In this document: piece by piece, positions 45,054-54,196 of the stretch
How positions within the stretch are numbered: the first letter of the stretch is position 1
Layout: each line of letters begins with the position of its first letter
Assembly: GCA_020025915.1 (NCBI GenBank)
Contig: JAHHRH010000001.1
Coordinates: forward strand, 71,543-135,542
From: Sutterella sp.
Lineage (GTDB): Bacteria > Pseudomonadota > Gammaproteobacteria > Burkholderiales > Burkholderiaceae_F
DNA: 64,000 nucleotides
Direction: 5' to 3'
Made by a program: the position numbers and the translations under genes
Notes under the pieces: generated by a model
Databases searched by the model: none
Told to the model about the DNA's origin: nothing
What the model saw: the letters and a program-made list of their open reading frames with translations, nothing else

Positions 45054-45611
45054 ATGCAGAAATACTTCTCCAATCGTTCGATTGGACTCTTTAGTCTCAT
45101 CTTATTTATCTTGACGATTCCTGCGGGTAATTGGGTGGTGATGAACGTGGGTACCGTTTGCCCGCCAGATGGTCCTTGCTTGATTCCCGTGTGGCCTGGC
45201 ATTATGTCTCCGTCAGCCGTTTTGTTCGCGGGTTTGGCTTTGATTTTGCGGGACGCTGTTCAAAGTCTCTTGGGTAAAAGTTGGACGTTGGTTGCGATTG
45301 TGGTCGGTGCGTTGTTGTCAGGGATTTTGTCTGAACCTGCCATCATCTTAGGTTCGACTTGTGCATTTCTATTTTCTGAGTTGGCAGACTTTGCGGTTTA
45401 TACTCCACTGAGAGAGCGTCATTTGTCTTTGGCGATTATTCTTTCGGGTTTGGTTGGCTCGATTGTTGACTCCATCATTTTCCTTTCGTTGGCTTTTGGC
45501 TCTTTAGATTTTGTCGTTGGCCAAGTAATTGGTAAGTTCTGGATGAGTTTATTAGCTGGCGGTATGTTGGTCGTGTGGAATTATCGTCAACGTTCGGCAG
45601 TTCGCCTCTAA
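45054..45611 (+). CDS. VUT-family (YhhQ-like) queuosine-precursor-type transporter
   Basis: 185 residues, about six hydrophobic segments. AGLALILRDAVQSLLGKSW and ILSEPAIILGSTCAFLFSEL are the family's conserved polar positions in membrane helices; DSIIFLSLAFGS closes the pattern. YhhQ imports preQ0/preQ1 for queuosine in E. coli. This protein is somewhat shorter than YhhQ (221), so the exact ligand is an inference. Preceded by GGAG and followed by its own terminator. Confidence 0.8.
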   Translation: MQKYFSNRSIGLFSLILFILTIPAGNWVVMNVGTVCPPDGPCLIPVWPGIMSPSAVLFAGLALILRDAVQSLLGKSWTLVAIVVGALLSGILSEPAIILGSTCAFLFSELADFAVYTPLRERHLSLAIILSGLVGSIVDSIIFLSLAFGSLDFVVGQVIGKFWMSLLAGGMLVVWNYRQRSAVRL

Positions 45612-45630
45612 TTGAATAAGTCATCAAGCT

Positions 45631-45658
45631 AAAAAAGGTCGCAGTCTGCGGCCTTTTT
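45631..45658 (+). terminator. Terminator after the VUT-family gene
   Basis: Six A, GG-T-CGCAG / CTGCG-G-CC, then five T; 20 bases after the stop. Confidence 0.85.
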
Positions 45659-45700
45659 GCATATGGAGCTAAAAGCCTTTCTTAAGAAAGACAAGGCACA

Positions 45701-46747
45701 ATGAGTCGCTGTCTCAGTAAGCTTATTCGCTGGTTCTTATCCATGAAAACCTCAAAAAAAACCGCCTTACTTCTGATTAATACAGGTAGTCCTGATCAAC
45801 CGACGGAAACGGCGGTTCGTAATTATTTGGCTGAGTTTTTAGGCGATCAGCGTATTGTGGAGTTGCCTCGTTGGAAGTGGTGGCCGATTTTGCACGGCAT
45901 CATTCTAAGAACGCGTCCGAAGAAGTCTGCAGAACGCTATAACGGTGTTTGGACTGAAGAAGGGTCCCCTTTAATCGTGCATACGAAGCATACGGCTGAA
46001 AAGTTGGCCGAGCGTTTAGGTATCCCGGTTTATTGGGGGATGCGTTATGGTCATCCATCTGTGAGTGAAGTCATGGATCAAATGATGGCTGACAATGTCA
46101 AGCGTGTTTTGGTGATGCCCATGTTTGCGCAGTATGCGGCACAGACGACGGCTGCTTGTTTTGATGCGGTCGCTCGTCATGTCATGACCCATCGAGATTT
46201 TCCAGCGATTCGTACGATTCATGACTATCACGATGAGCCCGCCTATATTCAGGCCATTGTGAGACAGTTACGCAATTACTGGGATAAAAATGGCGCGCCC
46301 ATGAGTGTTGGTGGTCGACTTGTGATGAGTTTTCATGGAATTCCACAAAAAAGCACTGAATTGGGTGATGTGTATGAGTCGCAGTGTCATAAAACCGCTT
46401 CACTGATTGCGAAACAACTAGGCCTGGATGCTCGTGACTGGATGGTCTGCTTTCAGTCACGCTTTGGTCGAGAAGAATGGCTGCAACCGTACACACTTGC
46501 GAGCGTAAAAGCATTGGCCGAAGAGGGAACACCTCGTGTCGATGTGATTTGTCCTGGTTTTGCCGCAGACTGCTTAGAAACCATTGAAGAGATTGACGAC
46601 GAGTTGCGTCAGACCTATATCAGTGCTTTTAATAGTGAGGCGTTGCCCCAAGGAGAATTTCATTACATTCCAGCCCTTAATGAGTCAGAGGTTGCTGTAG
46701 ACGCTTACGAAAAGATTGCTCGTCGTGAACTTGCGGGATGGTTATAA
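45701..46747 (+). CDS. hemH: Ferrochelatase HemH
   Basis: Inserts Fe2+ into protoporphyrin IX, last step of protohaem synthesis, at the membrane surface. 348 residues. Catalytic His in MSFHGIPQKS near residue 208. The metal-site Glu lies in PGFAADCLETIEEID near residue 285, and the N-terminal LLLINTGSPDQP is typical. ATG 45701 has AAGG upstream; ATG 45743 (MKTSKKTALL) would remove 14 residues and cannot be excluded. Located directly before the sigma-32-driven grpE gene. Confidence 0.95.
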   Translation: MSRCLSKLIRWFLSMKTSKKTALLLINTGSPDQPTETAVRNYLAEFLGDQRIVELPRWKWWPILHGIILRTRPKKSAERYNGVWTEEGSPLIVHTKHTAEKLAERLGIPVYWGMRYGHPSVSEVMDQMMADNVKRVLVMPMFAQYAAQTTAACFDAVARHVMTHRDFPAIRTIHDYHDEPAYIQAIVRQLRNYWDKNGAPMSVGGRLVMSFHGIPQKSTELGDVYESQCHKTASLIAKQLGLDARDWMVCFQSRFGREEWLQPYTLASVKALAEEGTPRVDVICPGFAADCLETIEEIDDELRQTYISAFNSEALPQGEFHYIPALNESEVAVDAYEKIARRELAGWL

Positions 46748-46755
46748 ATCGTTCG

Positions 46756-46783
46756 CTTGAAATTGCCATCATTGTCCCCATAT
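46756..46783 (+). promoter_or_regulatory. Sigma-32 heat-shock promoter of grpE
   Basis: CTTGAAA (46756-46762), 13-base spacer, CCCCATAT (46776-46783): an exact match to the CTTGAAA-N11-16-CCCCATNT consensus, about 83 bases before grpE. Confidence 0.9.
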
Positions 46784-46865
46784 ATATAGGAGCAGTATTC
46801 AGACGGGACTTTGCTTCCCGTCATTATCCTCTCGTCTAGATGTAGACGAGTCTACGGAGCAATTT

Positions 46866-47465
46866 ATGACTGAAAAGACTCAGGAACAGGAAGTGAAGGA
46901 ACAGACCGCCTGTTGCGAAGGCCAGTGCGAATGCAATCAGGACGCTCAGGCGCCCGAAGAGGAAGCTCAGCCCGCGAAGGAAGAAACGCTAGAACAGAAG
47001 ATTGAAACTTTGCAAACGGCATTGAAGTTGGCTGAGGCGAAGGTCACGGAACATTACGATCTCTATGTCCGTGCGATGGCTGAACTTGAAAATACGCGTC
47101 GTCGTTCCTCTGATGAAATTCAGAAGGCTCGTAAGTTTGGTATTGAAAAGTTTGCCGAAAATCTTTTGCCTGTGGTCGATAGTCTTGAAAAGGCCTTGGA
47201 AGTCACTAAGGATATGGAAGATGATCCTGTCCGTGAAGGGATGTTGGCAACCTATCGTCAGTTCATGCACGCGCTTGATGTGTCTGAAATGAAGCCGATC
47301 GATCCAAAGGGCGAAGTCTTTGATCCGCATAAGCATCAGGCGATTGCTATGGTGCCGGCACCTGAAGGTGTTGTTGCAGGGATGGTGGTTGAAGTCTTCC
47401 AACGTGGTTGGTTGATCGCGGATCGCGTGTTACGTCCGGCCATGGTTAGCGTCGCTCAAGGCTAA
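46866..47465 (+). CDS. grpE: GrpE, DnaK nucleotide-exchange factor, with Cys-rich N-terminus
   Basis: 199 residues, cytosolic homodimer that releases ADP from DnaK. Long dimerising helix about residues 40-110 (LELK-type heptads, with AELENTRRRSSDEIQKARKF), then the beta domain with MKPIDPKGEVFDPHKHQAIA and the closing GWLIADRVLRPAMVSVA. The N-terminal 45 residues are acidic and unusual in holding four cysteines at 16, 17, 21 and 23 (ACCEGQCEC). Start ATG 46866. Under a sigma-32 promoter and ended by its own terminator, then dnaK. Confidence 0.95.
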   Translation: MTEKTQEQEVKEQTACCEGQCECNQDAQAPEEEAQPAKEETLEQKIETLQTALKLAEAKVTEHYDLYVRAMAELENTRRRSSDEIQKARKFGIEKFAENLLPVVDSLEKALEVTKDMEDDPVREGMLATYRQFMHALDVSEMKPIDPKGEVFDPHKHQAIAMVPAPEGVVAGMVVEVFQRGWLIADRVLRPAMVSVAQG

Positions 47466-47484
47466 TCAAAATTTCAGCCAAAAG

Positions 47485-47514
47485 AAGGGTGCTCGGTAGG
47501 GAGTGCCCTTTTTT
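47485..47514 (+). terminator. Terminator after grpE
   Basis: AAGGGTGCTC, loop GGTAGG, GAGTGCCCTT (two wobble pairs), then TTTT. Confidence 0.75.
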
Positions 47515-47577
47515 ATTTTTGATAACCCTATGATAAACAATGAAAAAATAATGAAGATGTAATTATTTTTGACTGGT

Positions 47578-47618
47578 CTTGAAATAGGGGGTTGAAAAAA
47601 TTAGTGGCATCCCCATAT
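47578..47618 (+). promoter_or_regulatory. Sigma-32 heat-shock promoter of dnaK
   Basis: GTTGAAA (47591-47597), 13-base spacer, CCCCATAT (47611-47618), same spacing as the grpE promoter. An extra CTTGAAA lies at 47578-47584, too far for this -10. The intergenic stretch 47466-47769 holds only this and the grpE terminator. Confidence 0.88.
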
Positions 47619-47769
47619 AGGGATTAAGGTCGTTCGCAAAGGATGTTTAACGTCAAGCGCGAACAGAAAGTTTCAGTATTGTTCAGATGTGCCCTGCGTG
47701 ATGAAAGATCATGGCAATGAAGTGTCGGCCTCTGGAATGAAAAGATTTTTTTTAAAGGATTAACCTACT

Positions 47770-49683
47770 ATGGCGAAGATCATTGGTATTGACCTTGGTA
47801 CTACCAACTCGGCTGTTGCTGTGATGGAAGGTGACAATATTAAGGTTATCGAAAACAGCGAAGGTGCTCGTACGACCCCTTCCATCGTTGCTTACATGGA
47901 CAACGGTGAAGTGCTCGTTGGCGCGCCGGCCAAGCGTCAGGCGGTTACGAATCCGAAGAACACACTCTTTGCTGTGAAGCGTTTAATTGGTCGTCGTTTC
48001 GATGACGCGGAAGTTCAGAAGGACATCGATCTGATGCCGTTCACGATTTCTCGTGCTGATAATGGCGACGCTTGGGTTGAGGCCCAGGGCAAGAAGCTTG
48101 CTCCGCAGCAGGTTAGTGCCGAAATCCTCCGTAAGATGAAGCAGACCGCCGAAGACTATCTCGGCGAGCCGGTGACTGAAGCCGTGATTACGGTGCCGGC
48201 TTACTTTAACGATTCCCAGCGTCAGGCCACGAAGGATGCTGGCCGTATCGCTGGTCTTGAAGTAAAGCGCATCATCAATGAACCGACCGCTGCTGCTTTG
48301 GCTTTCGGTTTGGACAAGGGTGGTAACGCTGACCGTAAGATTGCTGTTTATGACTTGGGTGGCGGTACGTTCGACATTTCTATCATTGACTTGGCTAACA
48401 TCGACGGTGACAAGCAGTTCGAGGTACTCTCCACGAACGGTGACACGTTCTTGGGCGGCGAAGACTTTGACCAGCGTTTGGTTGACTATTTCATCACTGA
48501 ATTCCGTAAGGATACAGGTGCTGACCTCTCCAAGGATGTGTTAGCGCTTCAGCGTTTGAAGGACGCCGCTGAAAAGGCCAAGATTGAACTTTCTAGCCGT
48601 CAGGAAACCGAAATTAACTTGCCGTACATTACGGCTGATGCCACGGGTCCGAAGCATCTCAATGTGAAGGTCACTCGCGCTAAATTTGAAGCTTTGGTGG
48701 AAGACTTGGTTCAGCGCACGATTGAACCGGTTCGCAAGGCACTTCGCGATGCTGGTACCTCTGCCTCTGATATCACCGATGTGATTTTGGTTGGTGGTCA
48801 GTCTCGTATGCCGCGCGTTCAGTCTGTTGTGAAAGAATTCTTCGGTAAGGATCCGCGTAAGGACGTGAACCCTGACGAAGCTGTGGCGATTGGTGCTGCT
48901 ATTCAGGGTTCTGTGTTGACCGGTGAACGCCGTGACGTGCTTTTGCTCGACGTGACCCCGTTGACCCTCGGTATCGAAACCTTGGGTGGTGTGATGACGC
49001 CGATGATCAAGCGCAACACGACGATCCCGACCAAGCACAGCCAGGTCTTCTCTACCGCTGAAGACAACCAGCCTGCTGTGACGATTAAGGTCTATCAGGG
49101 CGAACGTGAAATGGCCGCTTCTAACAAGTTGCTCGGCGAATTCAATCTCGAAGGTATTCCGCCGTCTCCGCGTGGCTTGCCGCAGATTGAAGTGACCTTT
49201 GACATTGATGCCAACGGTATTCTTCACGTGGCTGCCAAGGATAAGGCGACGGGCAAGGAAAACACCATCACGATTAAGGCTAGCTCTGGTTTGAGTGAAG
49301 ACGAAATCGAACGTATGGTTCAGGACGCTGAAGCCAACAAGGAAGAAGACCACCGTCGTGCTGAATTGGCTCAGGCTCGTAATCAGGCTGATGCCGCGAT
49401 CGGTCAGGTTCAGAAGACTTTGAAGGAATTCGGCGACAAGGTTGATGGCGCTGATCGCGCTGCCTGCGAAGATGCTATCCGCACCGTCGAAGAAAAGGTT
49501 AAGGGCGAAGACAAGGTTGCGATTGACAAGGCTGTTGAAGCGCTCATGATGGCTGCTCAGAAGATCGGTGAAAAGATGAACAAGGTTGCTCAGCAGCAGG
49601 GTACTGCTGACGCTGGTGCTCAGGCTGGTGCTAAGCAGGACGATGATGTCGTTGATGCTGATTTCACGGAAGTGAAGAAGTAA
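47770..49683 (+). CDS. dnaK: Molecular chaperone DnaK (Hsp70)
   Basis: 637 residues. ATPase domain from the start ([19 protein letters not shown]) with phosphate loops [14 protein letters not shown] and [13 protein letters not shown]. The interdomain linker is [13 protein letters not shown], near residue 388. The substrate-binding domain follows, and the C-terminal tail ends in [14 protein letters not shown], the EEVD-like bacterial motif. Normal in every visible respect. Works with GrpE upstream and DnaJ downstream. Confidence 0.98.
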   Translation: MAKIIGIDLGTTNSAVAVMEGDNIKVIENSEGARTTPSIVAYMDNGEVLVGAPAKRQAVTNPKNTLFAVKRLIGRRFDDAEVQKDIDLMPFTISRADNGDAWVEAQGKKLAPQQVSAEILRKMKQTAEDYLGEPVTEAVITVPAYFNDSQRQATKDAGRIAGLEVKRIINEPTAAALAFGLDKGGNADRKIAVYDLGGGTFDISIIDLANIDGDKQFEVLSTNGDTFLGGEDFDQRLVDYFITEFRKDTGADLSKDVLALQRLKDAAEKAKIELSSRQETEINLPYITADATGPKHLNVKVTRAKFEALVEDLVQRTIEPVRKALRDAGTSASDITDVILVGGQSRMPRVQSVVKEFFGKDPRKDVNPDEAVAIGAAIQGSVLTGERRDVLLLDVTPLTLGIETLGGVMTPMIKRNTTIPTKHSQVFSTAEDNQPAVTIKVYQGEREMAASNKLLGEFNLEGIPPSPRGLPQIEVTFDIDANGILHVAAKDKATGKENTITIKASSGLSEDEIERMVQDAEANKEEDHRRAELAQARNQADAAIGQVQKTLKEFGDKVDGADRAACEDAIRTVEEKVKGEDKVAIDKAVEALMMAAQKIGEKMNKVAQQQGTADAGAQAGAKQDDDVVDADFTEVKK

Positions 49684-49698
49684 TTTGAGAGCGACAAA

Positions 49699-49783
49699 GG
49701 GTCGAGCTAGTCTCGACCCGGGATCATCCTTGCATCCATTGTCAAAGAAGGGTCGGTACGCTCATGTTGCACCGACCCTTTTC
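49699..49783 (+). terminator. Two successive hairpins between dnaK and dnaJ
   Basis: First: GGGTCGAG, loop CTAGT, CTCGACCC (49699-49719). Second: AAGGGTCGGT ... ACCGACCCTT plus TTT (49748-49783), terminator-like. These should lower dnaJ relative to dnaK. I see no separate sigma-32 promoter for dnaJ. Confidence 0.75.
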
Positions 49784-49837
49784 GAACTTATTAACTGAAG
49801 AAACGATGGAGTAAATACTCCAAGTAGGGACTAGGTA

Positions 49838-50986
49838 ATGTCTGATCGGGATTATTACGAAGTATTGGGCGTCAGCAAAGGCGCATCAGCCGATGAAATT
49901 AAGAAGGCATATCGTCGTATGGCCATGAAGTATCACCCTGACCGTAATCCGGGTGATAAGGCCGCTGAAGATAAGTTCAAGGAAATCGGTGAAGCTTACG
50001 CCGTGCTCTCTGACGACCAGAAGCGTGCGGCTTATGACCGCTTCGGGAAGGCTGGCGTCGATCCAAATGCTGCGGGTGGTACTGGTGGCTTCGGTGGCTT
50101 TGGCAATATGGGTGCGGGTGACTTCCAAAGCGCTTTTGGTGATATTTTCAGTGATCTCTTTGGGGGTGGCCGCGCTGGTGGTCGTTCTCAGCAGGATCAT
50201 CGTGAACGTGGCAATGACGTTCGCTTCGAGCTTGAGGTGTCGCTCGAGGATGCCGCCGCTGGTAAGACCATGGAAATTCGCGTGCCCGGTTGGGATGAAT
50301 GTACCAATTGTCATGGCACGGGTTGTAAGCCAGGTACTTCGAAGAAGACCTGTCCGACCTGCCATGGGCATGGTGTGGTTCGTATGTCTAATGGCCTATT
50401 CCAGGTTCAGCAGACTTGTCCGCATTGCCATGGTACGGGGCAAATCATTGCCGATCCTTGTCCTAACTGTCAGGGCGTTGGCCAGATTCGTATGACCAAG
50501 GTTCTTGAAATCAAGATCCCGGCAGGGATCAACAATGGTCAGCGTATCCGTGTAACGGGTCGTGGTGAACCAAGCCCTAACGGCGGTGAACCTGGTGACC
50601 TTTACGTCGAAGTGTTCATCAAACCTCATGAAATCTTCTCTCGTGATGGTGATGATCTTCATACGGAACTTCCGATATCGTTTGTTACGGCAGCTTTGGG
50701 CGGTGAAGTCCTGGTTCCGACGTTGACGGGCGAAATGCGTATTACGATTCCTGAAGGAACCCAGACGGGCAAAACCTTCCGCTTGCGTGGTAAGGGGGTG
50801 AAGAACCTTCGTACGGGTGACTACGGCGATTTGTTCATGCATATCTCTGTTGAAACGCCGGTGAATCTTTCTTCCAAGCAGAAGAATATGTTGCGTGAGT
50901 TCGAAGTCTCTTTGAAGGATGGTGGTAATAAGCACAACCCTAAGACGCAGTCGTTCTTTGATCGCATGAAGAATTTCTTTAAGTAA
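49838..50986 (+). CDS. dnaJ: Chaperone DnaJ (Hsp40)
   Basis: 382 residues, full class A protein. J domain with HPD in [11 protein letters not shown] near residue 32. Gly/Phe-rich linker ([15 protein letters not shown]). Four zinc repeats: [24 protein letters not shown] and CPNCQGVG. C-terminal substrate and dimerisation domains follow. Stimulates DnaK ATPase. Ends with a terminator. Confidence 0.98.
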   Translation: MSDRDYYEVLGVSKGASADEIKKAYRRMAMKYHPDRNPGDKAAEDKFKEIGEAYAVLSDDQKRAAYDRFGKAGVDPNAAGGTGGFGGFGNMGAGDFQSAFGDIFSDLFGGGRAGGRSQQDHRERGNDVRFELEVSLEDAAAGKTMEIRVPGWDECTNCHGTGCKPGTSKKTCPTCHGHGVVRMSNGLFQVQQTCPHCHGTGQIIADPCPNCQGVGQIRMTKVLEIKIPAGINNGQRIRVTGRGEPSPNGGEPGDLYVEVFIKPHEIFSRDGDDLHTELPISFVTAALGGEVLVPTLTGEMRITIPEGTQTGKTFRLRGKGVKNLRTGDYGDLFMHISVETPVNLSSKQKNMLREFEVSLKDGGNKHNPKTQSFFDRMKNFFK

Positions 50987-50991
50987 TTAAG

Positions 50992-51035
50992 AAAAAATCG
51001 ACACGCTACGCAGAGGTGGTTGTCGATTTTTTTTT
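50992..51035 (+). terminator. Terminator after dnaJ
   Basis: AAAAAATCGACA and TGTCGATTTTTTTTT arms around a 17-base loop, six bases past the dnaJ stop. Confidence 0.85.
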
Positions 51036-51042
51036 GATTTGA

Positions 51043-51075
51043 GCATGGCGCATCATAACCAATGGTGCGCCATGC
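51043..51075 (-). terminator. 10-bp hairpin at the end of the RND pump gene
   Basis: GCATGGCGCA (51043-51052) and TGCGCCATGC (51066-51075), immediately after the minus-strand stop at 51078. No T-run on that strand, so possibly a 3' stabilising hairpin; the dnaJ terminator lies behind it. Confidence 0.5.
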
Positions 51076-51077
51076 CT

Positions 51078-54000
51078 TCATCGACTACGCTTGGATTTAC
51101 GGGCAAACCAAGTGAAGAAGACAGGTACGAAGATGGTTGAGATAAAGGTTGCTGCTAACATACCTCCAAAGACCCCTGTCCCCATTGATTGACGTGCCGT
51201 AGCCCCAGCACCTGTGGCCATCACAAGCGGAACGACACCTAGAACAAAAGCGAAAGATGTCATGAGGATGGGACGCAAGCGTAGACCAGCCGCTTCAATG
51301 GCTGCATCAAATGGTCCTAAACCTTCCTCCATTTTTTGGGCGGCAAATTCCACAATCAGAATGGCATTTTTAGCTGTCAAACCAATGAGCACAAGGAGGC
51401 CTATTTGGAAGTAAATATCGTTAGGCATACCTCGCATCCAAATGGCAACCATGGCGCCTAAAAAGGCGTATGGCACGGCCAACACAACAGCGATTGGCAA
51501 AGACCAACGTTCGTAGAGGGCTGCAAGAATCAGGAACATCATGAGAATACCAAATCCAAACGCTGTGGCGGACGAAGTGCCAATGCGTTTTTCGTGGTAG
51601 GCCTGGCCGACCCATTCAATGGTGTATCCCTCTGGCAGGTGTTCTTGGGCGAGCTCTTCAACGATACGAATGGCTTCACCTGATGAGACGCCTTGAACGG
51701 CAGCGCCACTGAATTGGCCAGCTAAATAGCCATTCATACGGCTAAGAGAGGCCGCGCCCGACGTACGCTTATATTCGATCAGAGACGCAATGGGTACCAT
51801 TTGTCCTGTGGTCTTAGAGCGAACGTATCCAGCTCCAATATCTTCTGGAGTTGAACGGAATTCTGGTGCCGCTTGGATGACGACACGATAAGTTTTCCCA
51901 TTTCTCGTAAAGTCATTGATGTACTTACTACCAAGGAGATGAGAAATCGTGTCGTAGATGTCCTCTACGGGAACACCAAGGGCTAATGCTTTGGTTTCAT
52001 CAACGATGAGTTGTAGCTGAGGCGTGTCTGCGGACAGGTAACTACGTAACCCTGTGAGCATTGGGTTTTGTTCCAAGGTTTCAAGGAACGATTCAACGAC
52101 GCCTTGCAGAATCAGAGGATTATCGTTGCTGTGTGAGAGAACATACCCAGAGAATCCACTCGTGGAACCTAACCCTCTAATGGGAGCAGGGAGGACAGCA
52201 ACACCGCGCACGTCACTATGCGATCGAAGATACTGCTGGAATTCCTTTTGAATGGCTTCAGCAGTCATGGGGCGATCGTTCCAGTGTTTTAGTTTCATGA
52301 TGAAGGTCGCAGCATTGCTACGGACGTCACCGCTCATACTGTCGTACCCCATCATAGTCACGACGCTTTGAACGCCTTTGTGTTGGCTGATCTTATGCAG
52401 AATCTCAGATGAAACTGCTTCAGTTCGGGGAAAGGCTGCCCCTTCAGGCAATTGAACGGCAATGCGGACGATCCCTTGGTCTTCCTTAGGGACGAAAGAG
52501 GTTGGCGTATGTTCGAGCATTTGCCAACAACCAATCGTGACGAGGATTAAGAAACCACCTGTCATGATGCGATGTCGAAGCGCCGCTTTCACGAGTTGTA
52601 AGAAGTGAAGTGTGAAGCGAGCTAAGAACGCATTAAAGGCTCGGAAAAAGCGTGGTTTCTGTTCTTCGGTTTCGGTCTGAGGCTTCAAGAGAACAGCGCA
52701 AAGTGCTGGTGTTAGCGTGAGAGCAACGAATCCAGAGAGAATGACCGAGAGAGCCACTGTAATGGCGAATTGGCGATAGAGTTCCCCAGCAATCCCTCCA
52801 AGGAAAGCCACAGGAATAAAGACTGATGAGAGAACAAGCACGATGGCGACTAGTGCCCCCGAAACCTCTTTCATGGCCTTTTGAGCCGCCTCAAAGGGAG
52901 GTAAGCCTTCGGTTCGCATAATACGTTCGATGTTCTCCAACACCACAATCGCATCGTCCACCACAATCCCGATGGATAGGGTCATCGCAAAGAGCGTGAG
53001 TGTATTGAGTGAGAAATCGAAGAGCCAAAGACCAGCCATGGTCCCAATCAAAGAAACAGGTACGGCCAACATTGGAATCAAAGTCGCACGCCAGTTCTGA
53101 AGGAAAACAAACACCACGATGAGTACCAAAATACTAGCCTCAAGGAGTGTTTGATAGACCTCATTCAAAGACTCGCCAACGAAAACCGTCATGTCGTCGG
53201 TGATGAGGTAATCGATTTTGTTTTTAGGGAATTCTTTTGCGAGCGCAACGATTCGTTCTTTGACACCTTCTGCGGCGGCCATGGCGTTGGCCCCAGTTTG
53301 CAGATAGACACCAACGTTGACACCAGGTTCTCCGTTAATGTCGACGCGGAATTCGTAGGAGCGTTTGCCTACTTCAGTGGTGGCCAAGTCTTTGATACGA
53401 ACAATCTTTTCCGGACCATCAGCTTTGACAATAATCTCGGCAAATTGTTCGGGCGTAAGAAGTTGACCAGGCGTTGTAATGGTGTAATAAAGTTGTTGAT
53501 CAGCAATCGTAGGCGCGGTCCCAATGCGGCCTGCGCTACGTTGAACGTTTTGGGCTTTGATCGCGTCTTCGACGTCTTTCATTGTGACGCCGAGTAACCC
53601 CATTTTTTCAGGGTTGATCCAAATACGCAAGGCTGATTGTGCGTTACCAAATACGTTGACGTCACCGATGCCTGGAAGACGTTTAAGCTCATCCACGATA
53701 TTAAGGTGGGCGTAGTCAGCGAGCTGAGTCGCAGAGAGACTTTTATCTGGTGAGAAAAGCGCAATCATCAGAAGGTTTTCTTCTGAGCGCTTTCGCACAT
53801 TGACACCTTGATTTCGAACGGCTTCAGGTAGTCGACGTTCAGCTGTTCGGACACGATTGTTGATTTCTAACATCGCATCATTTGGATCGGTTCCAACCCC
53901 AAAGACGCAACTAATGGACATTTCGCCATTACTGCGAATATTGGTGGTGTAATACATCAGACCTGCAATGCCGGAGAGCTGATCTTCAATTGGAGCCGCT

Positions 54001-54185
54001 ACTGTACGAGCAAGCGTATTAGCATCTGCACCATCGTAAGTCGTAGAAATACGAACCATGGGTGGCGAGATATCTGGATATTGCGATAGAGGCAGAATTC
54101 GTAAAGAGAGCAATCCTGCCAACACAATCAGGATCGATAAAACTGTCGCAAAGATCGGACGACGAATACAAAACTGACTCAGCAT
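51078..54185 (-). CDS. RND (HAE1) multidrug efflux permease, AcrB/MexB type
   Basis: 1035 residues, inner-membrane proton-driven exporter. Twelve membrane segments with the large periplasmic loops. The proton relay is complete: Asp pair in GIVVDDAIVVLENIER, Lys in LTAKNAILIVEFA, and Arg in RLRPILMTSFAF. First residues (MLSQFCIRRPIFATVLSILI) are typical. The adaptor gene is upstream by 11 bases. No TolC-type channel or TetR regulator is adjacent, so an outer-membrane partner must come from elsewhere. Confidence 0.95.
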   Translation of the reverse strand: MLSQFCIRRPIFATVLSILIVLAGLLSLRILPLSQYPDISPPMVRISTTYDGADANTLARTVAAPIEDQLSGIAGLMYYTTNIRSNGEMSISCVFGVGTDPNDAMLEINNRVRTAERRLPEAVRNQGVNVRKRSEENLLMIALFSPDKSLSATQLADYAHLNIVDELKRLPGIGDVNVFGNAQSALRIWINPEKMGLLGVTMKDVEDAIKAQNVQRSAGRIGTAPTIADQQLYYTITTPGQLLTPEQFAEIIVKADGPEKIVRIKDLATTEVGKRSYEFRVDINGEPGVNVGVYLQTGANAMAAAEGVKERIVALAKEFPKNKIDYLITDDMTVFVGESLNEVYQTLLEASILVLIVVFVFLQNWRATLIPMLAVPVSLIGTMAGLWLFDFSLNTLTLFAMTLSIGIVVDDAIVVLENIERIMRTEGLPPFEAAQKAMKEVSGALVAIVLVLSSVFIPVAFLGGIAGELYRQFAITVALSVILSGFVALTLTPALCAVLLKPQTETEEQKPRFFRAFNAFLARFTLHFLQLVKAALRHRIMTGGFLILVTIGCWQMLEHTPTSFVPKEDQGIVRIAVQLPEGAAFPRTEAVSSEILHKISQHKGVQSVVTMMGYDSMSGDVRSNAATFIMKLKHWNDRPMTAEAIQKEFQQYLRSHSDVRGVAVLPAPIRGLGSTSGFSGYVLSHSNDNPLILQGVVESFLETLEQNPMLTGLRSYLSADTPQLQLIVDETKALALGVPVEDIYDTISHLLGSKYINDFTRNGKTYRVVIQAAPEFRSTPEDIGAGYVRSKTTGQMVPIASLIEYKRTSGAASLSRMNGYLAGQFSGAAVQGVSSGEAIRIVEELAQEHLPEGYTIEWVGQAYHEKRIGTSSATAFGFGILMMFLILAALYERWSLPIAVVLAVPYAFLGAMVAIWMRGMPNDIYFQIGLLVLIGLTAKNAILIVEFAAQKMEEGLGPFDAAIEAAGLRLRPILMTSFAFVLGVVPLVMATGAGATARQSMGTGVFGGMLAATFISTIFVPVFFTWFARKSKRSR

Positions 54186-54196
54186 GAGTGTCGTCC

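Noticed and set aside
48541..49353. 270-codon frame antisense to dnaK
   Set aside because: Known type of antisense frame over dnaK; composition Arg/His-rich and without its own signals.
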